From Soonwooa buanensis (GTDB lineage: Bacteria; Bacteroidota; Bacteroidia; Flavobacteriales; Weeksellaceae): a stretch of 64,000 bases of DNA. Both the position numbers and the translations under genes were made by a program. Every line of letters starts with the position of its first letter. Position 1 is the stretch's first letter. The notes beneath the pieces are model-generated. The model saw only the letters and a list, made by a program, of their open reading frames with translations. It did no database searches and was not told the DNA's origin. The DNA lies in assembly GCF_900167905.1 (NCBI RefSeq), contig NZ_FUYZ01000013.1:1-64000 (forward strand). The letters run 5' to 3'. This document shows, in pieces, positions 34,268 through 43,122 of the stretch.

Positions 34268-35287
34268 TTAATCTTTAGAAAGGAAATCCAATACCGAATA
34301 ATCGCCCAAAGAAATTTCTCTTGCAACACCATAGTATTGTGCGGAGTTGCCAATCATCGAGTTAGAAAGGTTGCCATGATCGATAACCGTTTTTTCTTGG
34401 ATTAATGAGTTGTCAATGTTTGAGTTAATTACTTTTGTCCCGTTTCCTAGAGATACATTAGGTCCAATTTTAGAATTGCTAATTTCAACATTTTCACCAA
34501 TAAAACAAGGAGGAATAATTAGCGAACTTTCGATTTTTGCAGAACTTGGGAATTGTGCCATCGATTCTTTCTCGTATTGAAGAATCTTGCCATTGGTCTC
34601 GACAGTCGCATTTTTGTTACCACAATCCATCCAATCATCAACTTTTCCTAAAGAGAACTTAGCGCCTTTTTGACGAAGGTTTTCTAAAGCTGTCGTTAAT
34701 TGATATTCGCCACCTTCTTTAATACCATTATCCATGATATAGTTAATTTCAGACATTAATTTTTCAGCACTATTAAAATAATAAATACCGATAATTGCTA
34801 AGTCTGAAACAAATTGTTGTGGTTTCTCAACGAAGTCGGTGATAAAGCCATATTCATCTAGTTTTACAACACCAAACGCTGATGGATCCTCAACTTTTTT
34901 AACCCAAATAACGCCGTCAGAATTGGTGTCTAATTGGAAGTCCGCACGGAAAAGTGTATCAGCAAAAGCTACGACAACATTGCCTTTCATAGAGTTTTCG
35001 GCACATTTAATAGCATGGGCAGTTCCTAGAGGTTCGTCTTGTGTATAGATGCTTCCCTTTGCACCAAGATTTTCAGCAATTTTAACCAAAGAAGCTTCAA
35101 CTTCTGGCCCAAAATCACCAATAATAAATGCAATTTCGTCAATTTTTTCACCTGCTACTTTTGCGATATCTTCAACTAATCTTTGTACGATTGGTTTTCC
35201 TGCAATTGGGATAAGAGGTTTAGGAACAGTTAATGTGTGTGGACGAAGTCTAGAACCGCGTCCAGCCATTGGAACAATAATTTTCAT
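34268..35287 (-). CDS. Sugar-phosphate nucleotidyltransferase with beta-helix tail
   Basis: The 339-residue protein has an NTP_transferase domain (about 1-235) beginning IIVPMAGRGSRLRPHTLTVPKPLIPI, the nucleotide-binding signature with a catalytic Lys. Later it shows DEPLGTAHAI and a WMDCGN metal/nucleotide segment. A left-handed beta-helix-like tail follows (about 245-320, ENVEISNSKIGPNVSLGNGTKV). It should make an NDP-sugar such as dTDP- or UDP-glucose for surface polysaccharide. The exact NTP and sugar cannot be read. It has its own promoter. Confidence 0.86.
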   Translation of the reverse strand: MKIIVPMAGRGSRLRPHTLTVPKPLIPIAGKPIVQRLVEDIAKVAGEKIDEIAFIIGDFGPEVEASLVKIAENLGAKGSIYTQDEPLGTAHAIKCAENSMKGNVVVAFADTLFRADFQLDTNSDGVIWVKKVEDPSAFGVVKLDEYGFITDFVEKPQQFVSDLAIIGIYYFNSAEKLMSEINYIMDNGIKEGGEYQLTTALENLRQKGAKFSLGKVDDWMDCGNKNATVETNGKILQYEKESMAQFPSSAKIESSLIIPPCFIGENVEISNSKIGPNVSLGNGTKVINSNIDNSLIQEKTVIDHGNLSNSMIGNSAQYYGVAREISLGDYSVLDFLSKD

Positions 35288-35342
35288 TATAAAAGAGTGT
35301 TTTGTTTTAGTTTGTAATTGTTATAAGTTTTTGACAATTTGC

Positions 35343-35373
35343 CAAATGTAAAAATATAAGTTTTGTAAAGCAA
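35343..35373 (-). promoter_or_regulatory. Promoter of the nucleotidyltransferase gene
   Basis: On the minus strand TTG (35371-35373), a 20-nt spacer and TACATTTG (35343-35350) fit the consensus well. It gives a leader of about 50 nt. Confidence 0.6.
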
Positions 35374-35417
35374 GTTTGCTGCTTTAATATTTAGTAATGC
35401 ATTGTATTTTAGAATAA

Positions 35418-36851
35418 TTAAATTTTCTTACGATTGAGTTTGGATAATAACATATCCTTTTCACTATAGATTAGAATTCCAGCGAATACGACGAAAAGTA
35501 TATTGCTGTACCAAAAATTGTAATTGAAATACCTTACAATCAAGAAGCTAAAAACACAAAGAAGAATCAAGAAGAAACTCATTTTTTTCATTCGGTAAGG
35601 GATTGGATAATATTTTTGACCTAATAAGTAGGAAATTAGCATCATTATTAAATAAGCAATAAGAGTGGCCCATGCCGAACCTATAATGCTTTTGTAATAT
35701 TTCAATGCAATAAAGTTTAAAGCAATATTAATTAGGGCACCAATCCACGAAATAAGAGTTCCTACACCAGTTCTATCCGTTACTTTGTACCAAGTCGAAA
35801 AATTATAATAAATCCCAAAACAAAGATTAGCAATGACAATAATTGGTATGATGTCAATTGCAGACCAATAAGTATGATTTGGGATGAGCATTATTTTTAA
35901 CCAAGAAATATTCGCTATAATTCCCATTGCAACAACAGCCGCAAAGAAGGTGAAATATTCTGTGACGTTAGCATAGGTTTTTGTAGCGTCACCTTTATCC
36001 ATTTGTTTAAAGAAAAAAGGTTCGATGCCCATTCGATAAGCGGTCACGAAAAGCGTCATTAATACAGCTAATTTATAACAACCACCATAAGCTCCTGCTT
36101 CTTCTGCACTTATGAATCTTAACTGAACCATCTTGTCAAAATTCTCATTAATGGTAAACGCAATCCCAGCCAGCATTAAAGGATAAGAATATTTAATCAT
36201 CCTTAAAAATAAGTTGGTTACAAACTGAAATCTTACTTTTAAAATAATAGGTGTTAAAAGTATAAGACCTAATACACTTGTGATTAAATTACTAAAAAAA
36301 GGATAGTCAACTTTATGAGATAATCCCATTTTTTGAGATAGCGTTTCAGGAATCCAAAAGAATAAGGCTGCGGTAAATAAAGCTTGAAAAATGGATTGTA
36401 CAACTCGCACAGCCGAATATTTAATAGGCATGTTGTGAAACCTTAGCCATGCAAAAGGGATAACCAAAAGATTATCAACGAAGGCTATGATCGCAAACCA
36501 TTTGATATATTGAGGTGTTTCGGAATATCCTAAATAATCGGCAATTGGTTGGTTGAATATATAGCATAAGATCAGAAAGATCGATGACATTGCAAAAAGA
36601 AACCAAAACGATGTATTAAACGTTTTCTTTTCATTGTCTTTCTCTGCCGAAAATCTGAAATAAGCCGTTTCAAATCCAAAAGAAAGGATGACATTGAAAA
36701 CCGAAATGACTGCATATAAATTAGTGAAAATTGCAAACTCATCAGTTTTTATTTGATGGATTAGCAGCGGATTTAGGATAAACAAAATAATCCTCGGTGC
36801 AATAGCGCCGATTCCGTAGATTAATGTTTGCGTTAAAAGTTTCTTATACAA
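35418..36851 (-). CDS. Polysaccharide flippase (Wzx/MVF-type)
   Basis: The 477-residue inner-membrane protein has about 12-14 helices and the N-terminal pattern of the MOP superfamily polysaccharide exporters (LIYGIGAIAPRIILFILNPLL, NLYAVISVFNVILSFGFETAYFRF). It likely flips a lipid-linked oligosaccharide across the inner membrane. No polymerase, ligase or glycosyltransferase cluster adjoins it, apart from the nucleotidyltransferase that follows on the same strand. Its lipid cargo is not predictable. Confidence 0.88.
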   Translation of the reverse strand: MYKKLLTQTLIYGIGAIAPRIILFILNPLLIHQIKTDEFAIFTNLYAVISVFNVILSFGFETAYFRFSAEKDNEKKTFNTSFWFLFAMSSIFLILCYIFNQPIADYLGYSETPQYIKWFAIIAFVDNLLVIPFAWLRFHNMPIKYSAVRVVQSIFQALFTAALFFWIPETLSQKMGLSHKVDYPFFSNLITSVLGLILLTPIILKVRFQFVTNLFLRMIKYSYPLMLAGIAFTINENFDKMVQLRFISAEEAGAYGGCYKLAVLMTLFVTAYRMGIEPFFFKQMDKGDATKTYANVTEYFTFFAAVVAMGIIANISWLKIMLIPNHTYWSAIDIIPIIVIANLCFGIYYNFSTWYKVTDRTGVGTLISWIGALINIALNFIALKYYKSIIGSAWATLIAYLIMMLISYLLGQKYYPIPYRMKKMSFFLILLCVFSFLIVRYFNYNFWYSNILFVVFAGILIYSEKDMLLSKLNRKKI

Positions 36852-36866
36852 AACTGAAAAATTTTT

Positions 36867-36875
36867 GCAAATGTA
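36867..36875 (-). promoter_or_regulatory. -7 box of the flippase gene (TACATTTGC)
   Basis: TACATTTGC on the minus strand lies 15 nt before the flippase ATG. It is squeezed into the 48-bp gap after the GH92 gene. Confidence 0.5.
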
Positions 36876-36899
36876 AGTTATTATTGAATTTCCGAAACT

Positions 36900-39194
36900 T
36901 TATTTTTTAGGTTTCGACGACATATAAAAAGTCAACTTTCCACCATTCATAATCTCGGAATGCTTCAATGTAAAGTCTTTGATTTCCTTTCCGTTTAGGA
37001 GAATTTTTTCAACATAAACATTCTTCGGACTTTGATTAATCGCTTCAATTTCAAAAGTTTTCCCATTTTCTAAATTCAAAATTGCATGATCAACCGCTGG
37101 ACTTCCAATCGAATAATCTTCGGAACCTGGCGCGACTGGATAAAAACCAAGCGAGCTCAAAATATACCAAGCACTCATTTGTCCCGTGTCATCATTTCCG
37201 CCCAAGCCATCAGGTGTCGCATTGTACTGCATTTCCAAAATGTGACGGACTTGTTGCTGTGTTTTCCATGCTTGATCAGCAAAATTATAAAGATAAACAA
37301 CATGATGCGCAGGCTCGTTCCCATGAACGTAACCGCCAATAATTCCTTCTCTTGTTATGTCTTCGGTATCTGCAAAGAATTTGTCTGGCAAATGCATGCT
37401 GAAAAGTTCATCCAGTTTTTCGCCAAATTTCTTTTTGCCACCCATCGCTTCGATTAGACCTTTTGGATTTTGCGGCACGAAGAAACTGTAGTTCCAAGAA
37501 TTTCCTTCAATAAAACCTTGTCCATGCGTTTCCAAAGCATCAAAATCTTTTTTGAAAGTTCCATTTGCTAATTTTGGACGCATAAATCCAACACTTTTAT
37601 CGTAAACATTTCTCCAGTTTTCAGAGCGTTTAGTGAATTGATTATAAATTTCCGTTTCGCCCAAATGTTTCGCCAGTTGTGCAATTGCCCAATCGTCATA
37701 AGCATATTCTAAAGTGTTAGAAACTGAAGTTCCATTTTTCTCAGCCGGAATAAAACCTTTATCAATATACTCGCCAATACCTTCGTAGTCGCGTTTGTTT
37801 GCTGTCGCAACGCAAGCTAACAACGCAGCTTTTGCGTCTCCCGAATAATTTCCTTTGATAATCGCGTCCGAAACAACGCTAACGCTGTGATAACCACTCA
37901 TACACCAGTTTTCGTTGGCGTAGTGCGACCAAATCGGTAACATCTTCATCGAGAACTGGTCGTAATGTGCCATCATCGATTTGACCATGTCATTGTTCCG
38001 TTTTGGCTGAACAATATTGAAATAAGGATGCAAAGCACGGTACGTATCCCAAAGAGAGAAAGTAGTATAGTTTGTGAATCCATCAGCTTTGTGAACGTTT
38101 TGATCAAGTCCTTTGTACTCGCCATTGGCATCCATATAAATTGTTGGATTGATAAAAGTATGGTACATCGCCGTATAGAAATTGGTTTTCTTTGTGTCAG
38201 AGCCTTTTATCACAATTCGATTAAGCTCTTTATTCCAATCTTGTTGGGCTTTTTCTTTTATTTGGTTAAAGGAAAGATTGCCGACTTCTTGTTTTAAATT
38301 GTCCAAAGCATTGGCTTGGCTAACCGGCGAAATCGCCAATTGTACTTCGATGGCTTCGTTTTCTTGAGCGTCGAAATCAAAATACATTTTTAGGTTTTTG
38401 CCAGCGATTTCGGGGAAGTTTTTGTTTTGGTCAAACTTTCTCCAGAATCCACCATAAACTTGTTTTCCATCAAAATTCTTTTGACCATAAGATTTAAAAG
38501 GTTTTGAAAATTTCATGGCAAAATAAACAGTTCTCGTGCGCGCCCAACCGTTGGTTTGACGATAACCTGTGATGGTATTTCCGTTTTCGACGCGAACATA
38601 AGTCCAAACATTTTTGCCGTCATAATTGTAGATTCCCGCCATCAAATCCAAGATGATGTGCGCTTGATCCGATTTGGGGAAAGTATAACGCTGCACGCCA
38701 ACACGCGTTGTAGCCGTCATTTCTGCCAAAATATTATAATCATCCAATTGCACTTTGTAATAACCCGCTTCCGCAACTTCGGTATTGTGGGAAAAGCGAC
38801 TTCTGTAACCACTTTCAGGTTTGTCTGCCGTTCCTGGATTTAATTGAAGTTTGCCAACTGTCGGCATCACCAAAAAATCGCCTAAGTCCGAATGCCCCGT
38901 TCCACTAAAATGCGTCGAGCTAAAACCTGTTATCGTTTTGTCCTCATAGCGATAACCCGCACAATATTTGTAAACTTCGCCATTGTATTTGCCGTTTAAC
39001 TCGTAAGAAATCGAATCGGTTTCGGGACTTAGTTGCACGGCTCCAAAGGGCGTTGTTGCGCCAGGATAGGTGTGTCCCATTTTTTCGGTGCCAATTAATG
39101 GATTGACAAATTTGACAAGACTTTCCATTTTTTGAGCGTTTGTAAGTGTAGCAACAGCGATTCCCAGTGCTAAGGATATTTTTTTGATTGACAT
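36900..39194 (-). CDS. GH92 family alpha-mannosidase, exported
   Basis: The 764-residue protein has a signal peptide (about 1-20) and a complete GH92 catalytic region. Signatures are FVNPLIGTEKMGHTYPGATTPFGAVQLSP (about 29-57), FSSTHFSGTGHSDLGD (about 92-107), GYVHGNEPAHH and the GGNDDTGQMSAWYILSSLG block near 675. GH92 enzymes are calcium-dependent exo-alpha-mannosidases acting on N-glycans or yeast mannans. It ends about 50 nt before the flippase gene on the same strand. Together with GH3 and GH89 genes it points to glycoprotein-glycan scavenging. Confidence 0.93.
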   Translation of the reverse strand: MSIKKISLALGIAVATLTNAQKMESLVKFVNPLIGTEKMGHTYPGATTPFGAVQLSPETDSISYELNGKYNGEVYKYCAGYRYEDKTITGFSSTHFSGTGHSDLGDFLVMPTVGKLQLNPGTADKPESGYRSRFSHNTEVAEAGYYKVQLDDYNILAEMTATTRVGVQRYTFPKSDQAHIILDLMAGIYNYDGKNVWTYVRVENGNTITGYRQTNGWARTRTVYFAMKFSKPFKSYGQKNFDGKQVYGGFWRKFDQNKNFPEIAGKNLKMYFDFDAQENEAIEVQLAISPVSQANALDNLKQEVGNLSFNQIKEKAQQDWNKELNRIVIKGSDTKKTNFYTAMYHTFINPTIYMDANGEYKGLDQNVHKADGFTNYTTFSLWDTYRALHPYFNIVQPKRNNDMVKSMMAHYDQFSMKMLPIWSHYANENWCMSGYHSVSVVSDAIIKGNYSGDAKAALLACVATANKRDYEGIGEYIDKGFIPAEKNGTSVSNTLEYAYDDWAIAQLAKHLGETEIYNQFTKRSENWRNVYDKSVGFMRPKLANGTFKKDFDALETHGQGFIEGNSWNYSFFVPQNPKGLIEAMGGKKKFGEKLDELFSMHLPDKFFADTEDITREGIIGGYVHGNEPAHHVVYLYNFADQAWKTQQQVRHILEMQYNATPDGLGGNDDTGQMSAWYILSSLGFYPVAPGSEDYSIGSPAVDHAILNLENGKTFEIEAINQSPKNVYVEKILLNGKEIKDFTLKHSEIMNGGKLTFYMSSKPKK

Positions 39195-39320
39195 TAATTA
39201 CTTTTAAAGAAGCAATTTAGCTAAATAAATCTTTTTAAATATTCTAAATTTGTACAGGAGAGGAAAGAAGAAAGATGATAGAGTAAAGAAAAAATTAGTC
39301 TTAGTATTTTTAAAGTCTGT

Positions 39321-39350
39321 AATCTCATATCTTAAAATCTCACATCTTAA
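39321..39350 (+). repeat. Tandem 15-bp repeat upstream of pyrC
   Basis: AATCTCATATCTTAA (39321-39335) is followed directly by AATCTCACATCTTAA (39336-39350), one mismatch, then a shorter third relative. It sits in the leader of the dihydroorotase gene; similar AT-rich motifs are scattered between genes (for example near 56565). Confidence 0.6.
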
Positions 39351-39374
39351 ATTTAATATCTAAATAAAATAAAA

Positions 39375-40709
39375 GTGAAAAGCCTTATCAAAAATGCTAA
39401 AATCGTCAACGAAGGTCAAATCTTCGAAAGTGATTTGCTAATCGAAAATGATTTAATTTCAAAAATTGCTAAAAATATTCCCGAATCGGAAGCGGACAAA
39501 GTGATTGATGCAACGGGAAAGTATTTGTTGCCTGGTGTCATTGATGACCAAGTGCATTTCCGTGAGCCAGGATTAACGAATAAAGGCGATATCGCTTCGG
39601 AATCGAAATCGGCAATTGCTGGTGGCGTAACCAGTTTTATCGATCAGCCAAATACCGTTCCGAACGCGGTGACGCAAGAATTGCTGGAAGAGAAATACAA
39701 ATTGGGCGCCGAGAAATCTTATGCCAATTATTCGTTTTCGATGGGCGGAACTAATGATAATTTGGAAGAAGTTTTAAAAACAAATCCTAAAAATGTATCG
39801 GCAATCAAATTGTTTTTGGGTTCTTCCACCGGAAATATGTTGGTGGACAATCCCGAAACTTTGGAAAAGATTTTTAGTTCTACCAAAATGTTAATTTGCG
39901 TTCACTGCGAAGATGAAGACACCATCAAAGCCAATACGGAAAAATACAAATCCGAATACGGCGATGATATTCCAGTGAAGTTTCATCATTTGATAAGAAG
40001 TGAGGGAGCTTGTTACAAATCATCTTCAAAAGCAATTGAATTGGCGCAAAAAACAGGTGCAAGATTGCATATTTTCCATTTGTCAACGGCGAAAGAAACG
40101 GCTTTGTTCCGAAACGATATTCCTTTAAAAGATAAAAAAATAACGGCGGAAGTTTGTGTTCATCATTTGACATTTACCAATGACGATTACGAAACCAAAG
40201 GTTCTTTGATCAAATGGAATCCCGCGGTGAAAACACAAGCTGACAAAGATGGCCTTTGGGAGGCGCTTTTGGACGATCGAATTGACGTTATTGCAACCGA
40301 TCACGCGCCACATACTTGGGAGGAAAAGCAAAATCTGTACACAAGTTGTCCATCGGGAGCGCCTTTGGTGCAGCATTCTTTGCCTGTCATGTTAGAAAAT
40401 TACCACAACGGAAAAATCTCTTTAGAAAAATTGGTGGAGAAGATGTGTCACAACCCTGCGATTTTGTTCGAGGTGGATAAAAGAGGTTTTGTAAAAGAAG
40501 GTTATAAAGCAGATTTGGTTTTGATAGACATGGATAATCCTTGGACTATTGCGAAGGATAATATTTTATACAAATGTGGTTGGAGTCCGTTAGAAGGTAC
40601 AAATCTAAAATCTAAAATTACCCAAACCTTTGTCAACGGTCATTTGGCTTACGACAACGGAATTTTCTCAGAAGAAAAACATGGCGAAAGATTGGAGTTT
40701 GATCGATAA
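39375..40709 (+). CDS. pyrC: Dihydroorotase (GTG start)
   Basis: The 444-residue amidohydrolase makes dihydroorotate in pyrimidine synthesis. Motifs are PGVIDDQVHFREPG (about 54-67), the carboxylated-Lys strand AIKLFLGSSTG (about 141-151), VHCED, IFHLS and ATDHAPH (about 308-314). The first His of the usual HxH is Gln here (DQVH), a form I associate with Bacteroidota dihydroorotases. The start is GTG at 39375. Allantoinase-like relatives are alternatives, but length and motif set fit PyrC. The lysoplasmalogenase gene overlaps its 3' end by 29 nt. Confidence 0.88.
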   Translation: MKSLIKNAKIVNEGQIFESDLLIENDLISKIAKNIPESEADKVIDATGKYLLPGVIDDQVHFREPGLTNKGDIASESKSAIAGGVTSFIDQPNTVPNAVTQELLEEKYKLGAEKSYANYSFSMGGTNDNLEEVLKTNPKNVSAIKLFLGSSTGNMLVDNPETLEKIFSSTKMLICVHCEDEDTIKANTEKYKSEYGDDIPVKFHHLIRSEGACYKSSSKAIELAQKTGARLHIFHLSTAKETALFRNDIPLKDKKITAEVCVHHLTFTNDDYETKGSLIKWNPAVKTQADKDGLWEALLDDRIDVIATDHAPHTWEEKQNLYTSCPSGAPLVQHSLPVMLENYHNGKISLEKLVEKMCHNPAILFEVDKRGFVKEGYKADLVLIDMDNPWTIAKDNILYKCGWSPLEGTNLKSKITQTFVNGHLAYDNGIFSEEKHGERLEFDR

Positions 40710-41337
40710 AAAATCACAAATCGCATTGTTGGTTTTAGGGCTGATGTTCATTTGCGATTTGTTATTCATTGTTTTGGGGAGGGAGCAATTGCGCTTGTTC
40801 TCCAAAACTTTGTTAATGCCTTTGCTATTAGTTTTTTATTGGTTGGCAAGTCAGAAGTCGAATCAACCAAAACAAAACCTCTTTATCGCAGGTCTTATTT
40901 TATCATGGTTTGGCGATGTGTTTTTACTTTTTGATTGGGGATTTATTGCAGGTTTAGGAAGTTTTTTATTGGCACATATTTGCTACATTTTTTGTCTTAA
41001 AAAGTTGTCGATTTCCAAAGCTTTGTGGAGTCTTCCTTTAATTATAATTTATCTTTTTACTTTTCTTACTTTTTTGTTTCCGCATTTGGGCGATATGAAA
41101 ATCCCTGTTATTTTGTATGCACTTTGCATTTCGGGGATGTTGTATTTCAGTCTCAAAACCAAACAAACTTTACTCATTATAGGAGCGGTTTTCTTTGTGA
41201 TTTCAGATTCAGTTTTGGCCATTAATTTATTTGTAAATCCTTCTAAAATATTAGGCTTTCTCGTGATGTTCACTTATGTTTTGGCGCAGACGTTTTTAGC
41301 TTTCGGGTTTTTAAAATCTAAAAAGTCAACAACATAA
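40681..41337 (+). CDS. YhhN family lysoplasmalogenase
   Basis: From ATG 40681 the 218-residue polytopic membrane protein shows about 7-8 helices and the YhhN pattern (ILSWFGDVFLLFDW at about 76-89, AHICYIFCL, and FFVISDSVLAINLF near 180). Family members hydrolyse the vinyl-ether bond of lysoplasmalogens (TMEM86 homologues). The open frame extends 17 codons upstream, to 40630, but that part is hydrophilic and overlaps pyrC further, so I use 40681, which overlaps pyrC by 29 nt. It is co-transcribed with pyrC. Confidence 0.83.
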   Translation: MAKDWSLIDKKSQIALLVLGLMFICDLLFIVLGREQLRLFSKTLLMPLLLVFYWLASQKSNQPKQNLFIAGLILSWFGDVFLLFDWGFIAGLGSFLLAHICYIFCLKKLSISKALWSLPLIIIYLFTFLTFLFPHLGDMKIPVILYALCISGMLYFSLKTKQTLLIIGAVFFVISDSVLAINLFVNPSKILGFLVMFTYVLAQTFLAFGFLKSKKSTT

Positions 41338-41373
41338 AAAAATCATCTCGAATTTTTTCAAGATGATTTTTTA
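41336..41373. terminator. Bidirectional terminator after the yhhN-like gene
   Basis: AAAAAATCATCT (41337-41348) pairs with AGATGATTTTTT (41361-41372) around a 12-nt loop. It lies between convergent genes. Confidence 0.85.
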
Positions 41374-41393
41374 GTATTTTAATTAAAACCAAA

Positions 41394-41834
41394 CTATTTT
41401 GGCAACTGCAAATGCGTACTAATTCCGATACGATTCCATGCGTTGATGATGTTAATTGCCATGATAATTTCAGCAATTTGCTTGTCATCAAACAATTTTT
41501 TTGCGTTTTGATAAGTTTCCTCAGTTAAGCCTTTCTCCGAAATTTTCGTGATTTCTTCAGTCATTTTTAGCATGACTCTTTCTTCTTCGGTGTACAAAGT
41601 CGTTTCCCACCATGCGTTTAACAGAAAAATCCGTTGAGGCGTTTCGCCATATTTTAAGGCATCTTTTGTGTGCATGTCCAAACAGAATGCACAAGCATTA
41701 ATTTGCGACGCTCGTATTTTGATGAGTTCTTTTTGAGTGTTGTTTAGGAAAAATGTTGACATTGTTGCATCCAATGCGATCATTGCTTTGTAAGCTTCTG
41801 GCGCTAATCGAGCCATGTTCAATCTTTGTGACAT
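41394..41834 (-). CDS. Carboxymuconolactone decarboxylase/AhpD-like protein
   Basis: The 146-residue helical protein has the AhpD-type redox motif CAFCLDMH (about 48-55, CxxC then His), expected to reduce peroxide-linked substrates or lipoyl groups. The IRASQINAC segment before it is typical. It lies 1 nt after the DoxX-family gene. Such AhpD-DoxX pairs, with a Crp/Fnr regulator alongside, are frequent in Bacteroidota and probably respond to redox or electrophile stress. Confidence 0.85.
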   Translation of the reverse strand: MSQRLNMARLAPEAYKAMIALDATMSTFFLNNTQKELIKIRASQINACAFCLDMHTKDALKYGETPQRIFLLNAWWETTLYTEEERVMLKMTEEITKISEKGLTEETYQNAKKLFDDKQIAEIIMAINIINAWNRIGISTHLQLPK

Positions 41835-41835
41835 A

Positions 41836-42270
41836 TTATTTATTTTTATTGATTAAATTGTCGATACTAAATGGAAATTTATTTTGTGCAGCCAACAGAA
41901 AAGCCGCTGCTACGCTTGTCCAAACTGAATAGTCCAAAGGTGCTTTTACGCCCAAGGCAATTGTCATTGCGATTCCAAAGCTGAGAAGTAAGATTGAAGT
42001 CGCATAAGCTATAACCTTAGTTTTGAAGCCAATTAACAGCAATATCGAAAATACAACTTCACAAAAAGTGGCAAAATAGGCACCGATTTTACTCAGAATA
42101 TTTGGGAGGAAAAAAGTTAGTGTTCTTGTATAGCCTTCAAAAGCAGTCCAGTTTCCCCAAACTGCATTGTTTCCCCAACATCCAAAACGGTCGGCTACTG
42201 CGGATAGCATTGTAACGGCTAAAGCAATTCGTAGAAAAAGCTGAGCGATGGAAAGTTTTGTGCTGAACAT
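41836..42270 (-). CDS. DoxX family membrane protein
   Basis: The 144-residue protein has four membrane helices (about 8-28, 54-76, 78-104 and 114-132) and the DoxX-like layout, starting LFLRIALAVTMLSAVADRFG. DoxX proteins join envelope redox complexes in some bacteria, without a settled role. It is the first gene of a pair with the AhpD-like gene 1 nt downstream. The Crp/Fnr gene upstream, on the same strand, may regulate it. Confidence 0.85.
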   Translation of the reverse strand: MFSTKLSIAQLFLRIALAVTMLSAVADRFGCWGNNAVWGNWTAFEGYTRTLTFFLPNILSKIGAYFATFCEVVFSILLLIGFKTKVIAYATSILLLSFGIAMTIALGVKAPLDYSVWTSVAAAFLLAAQNKFPFSIDNLINKNK

Positions 42271-42330
42271 TTATTTTGTTTTTGATGAAGCAAATTTCAG
42301 ATTTTATTTCTTCAAAAAACTTAAACCAGT

Positions 42331-42903
42331 TTAAGAACGTAACTTCGCTCTTATTTCACTCAAATATTCGGGCGTAAAACCCAAGTAAGACGCTAACAAA
42401 TACTGCGGAATTCTTTGAATGAAATCTGGAAACAAATTCCGAAAATGCAAATAAGATTCCTCTCGCGAAAATTCATATAAATACCGAATTCGCCTTTCCG
42501 ATGCTGCTGTATTTATTTGATAAATCTTTCGGAAATAGCTTTCCATAACGGGATGTGCCGCCAAAAGTTTAACATAATTTTGATAAGAAATCCGCAAAAC
42601 CGTTGACTTTTCAACCGCCTGAATGTAACAATCCGCAACTTGCTGTTTTTCAAAACTGAACAAATCCGCTATCCACCACGTTTCTAGCGCAAATTGCGTC
42701 GTTTGTTCCGCACCATTTTGCTTCACAAAAAACTTTCGCAGACAACCATTTAATACAAAATAATTGAATTTCGAAAGCTCACCTTCTGCCAACAAATTTT
42801 CCTTTTTTTTGCATTCCAAAACCTCGAAATACGTCGTAACCGCTGCATATTCCGCTTCGTCAATCTCAACAAATTTCCGCAAATGCGTCCAGAAAATTTC
42901 CAT
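42331..42903 (-). CDS. Crp/Fnr family transcription regulator
   Basis: From ATG 42903 the protein has 190 residues: an N-terminal cyclic-nucleotide-binding-like barrel (about 15-110, with ENLLAEGE and NYFVLNGCLRKFF) and a C-terminal helical region (about 125-190). The latter ends LASYLGFTPEYLSEIRAKL, a recognition helix typical of Bacteroidota Crp/Fnr proteins. The open frame could start at 43011, but that adds 36 residues translated from repeat copy C and would place the TACATTTG -7 box inside the gene; I reject it. It probably controls the adjacent DoxX-AhpD pair. Confidence 0.85.
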   Translation of the reverse strand: MEIFWTHLRKFVEIDEAEYAAVTTYFEVLECKKKENLLAEGELSKFNYFVLNGCLRKFFVKQNGAEQTTQFALETWWIADLFSFEKQQVADCYIQAVEKSTVLRISYQNYVKLLAAHPVMESYFRKIYQINTAASERRIRYLYEFSREESYLHFRNLFPDFIQRIPQYLLASYLGFTPEYLSEIRAKLRS

Positions 42904-42920
42904 GTCCGTCCAATTGTCTC

Positions 42921-42929
42921 CCAAATGTA
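42921..42929 (-). promoter_or_regulatory. -7 box of the Crp/Fnr gene (TACATTTGG)
   Basis: The minus strand reads TACATTTGG, 17 nt before the ATG at 42903. This supports the shorter gene model. Confidence 0.55.
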
Positions 42930-42946
42930 TAAAACAAAATTTATTT

Positions 42947-43027
42947 GGGCGCCTTTTCCGCGCTCCGTTCCCGCTATTTTGCTCCGCTGCGCTTCGCAAA
43001 ATGAGCTCCACTCAGCTCGGGGCGCAG
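42947..43027 (+). repeat. Intergenic structured repeat, copy C (short)
   Basis: Begins GGGCGCCTTTTCC, then GTTCCCGCT and a 7-bp perfect stem ATTTTGC (42976-42982) / GCAAAAT (42996-43002) with loop TCCGCTGCGCTTC. It ends GAGCTCCACTCAGCTCGGGGCGCAG. The GAGCTCC after the stem is shared with copy B, and the loop CTCCGCTGCGCT with copy A. It lies between divergent genes. Confidence 0.7.
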
Positions 43028-43122
43028 ATTCTGCCTCAAAACATTATTTGTCGAATAACAGAAATCCTCACAGATCGAAGAAATATTCATAACTTTAAAC
43101 TTCAAAATTATAAATACATTTT

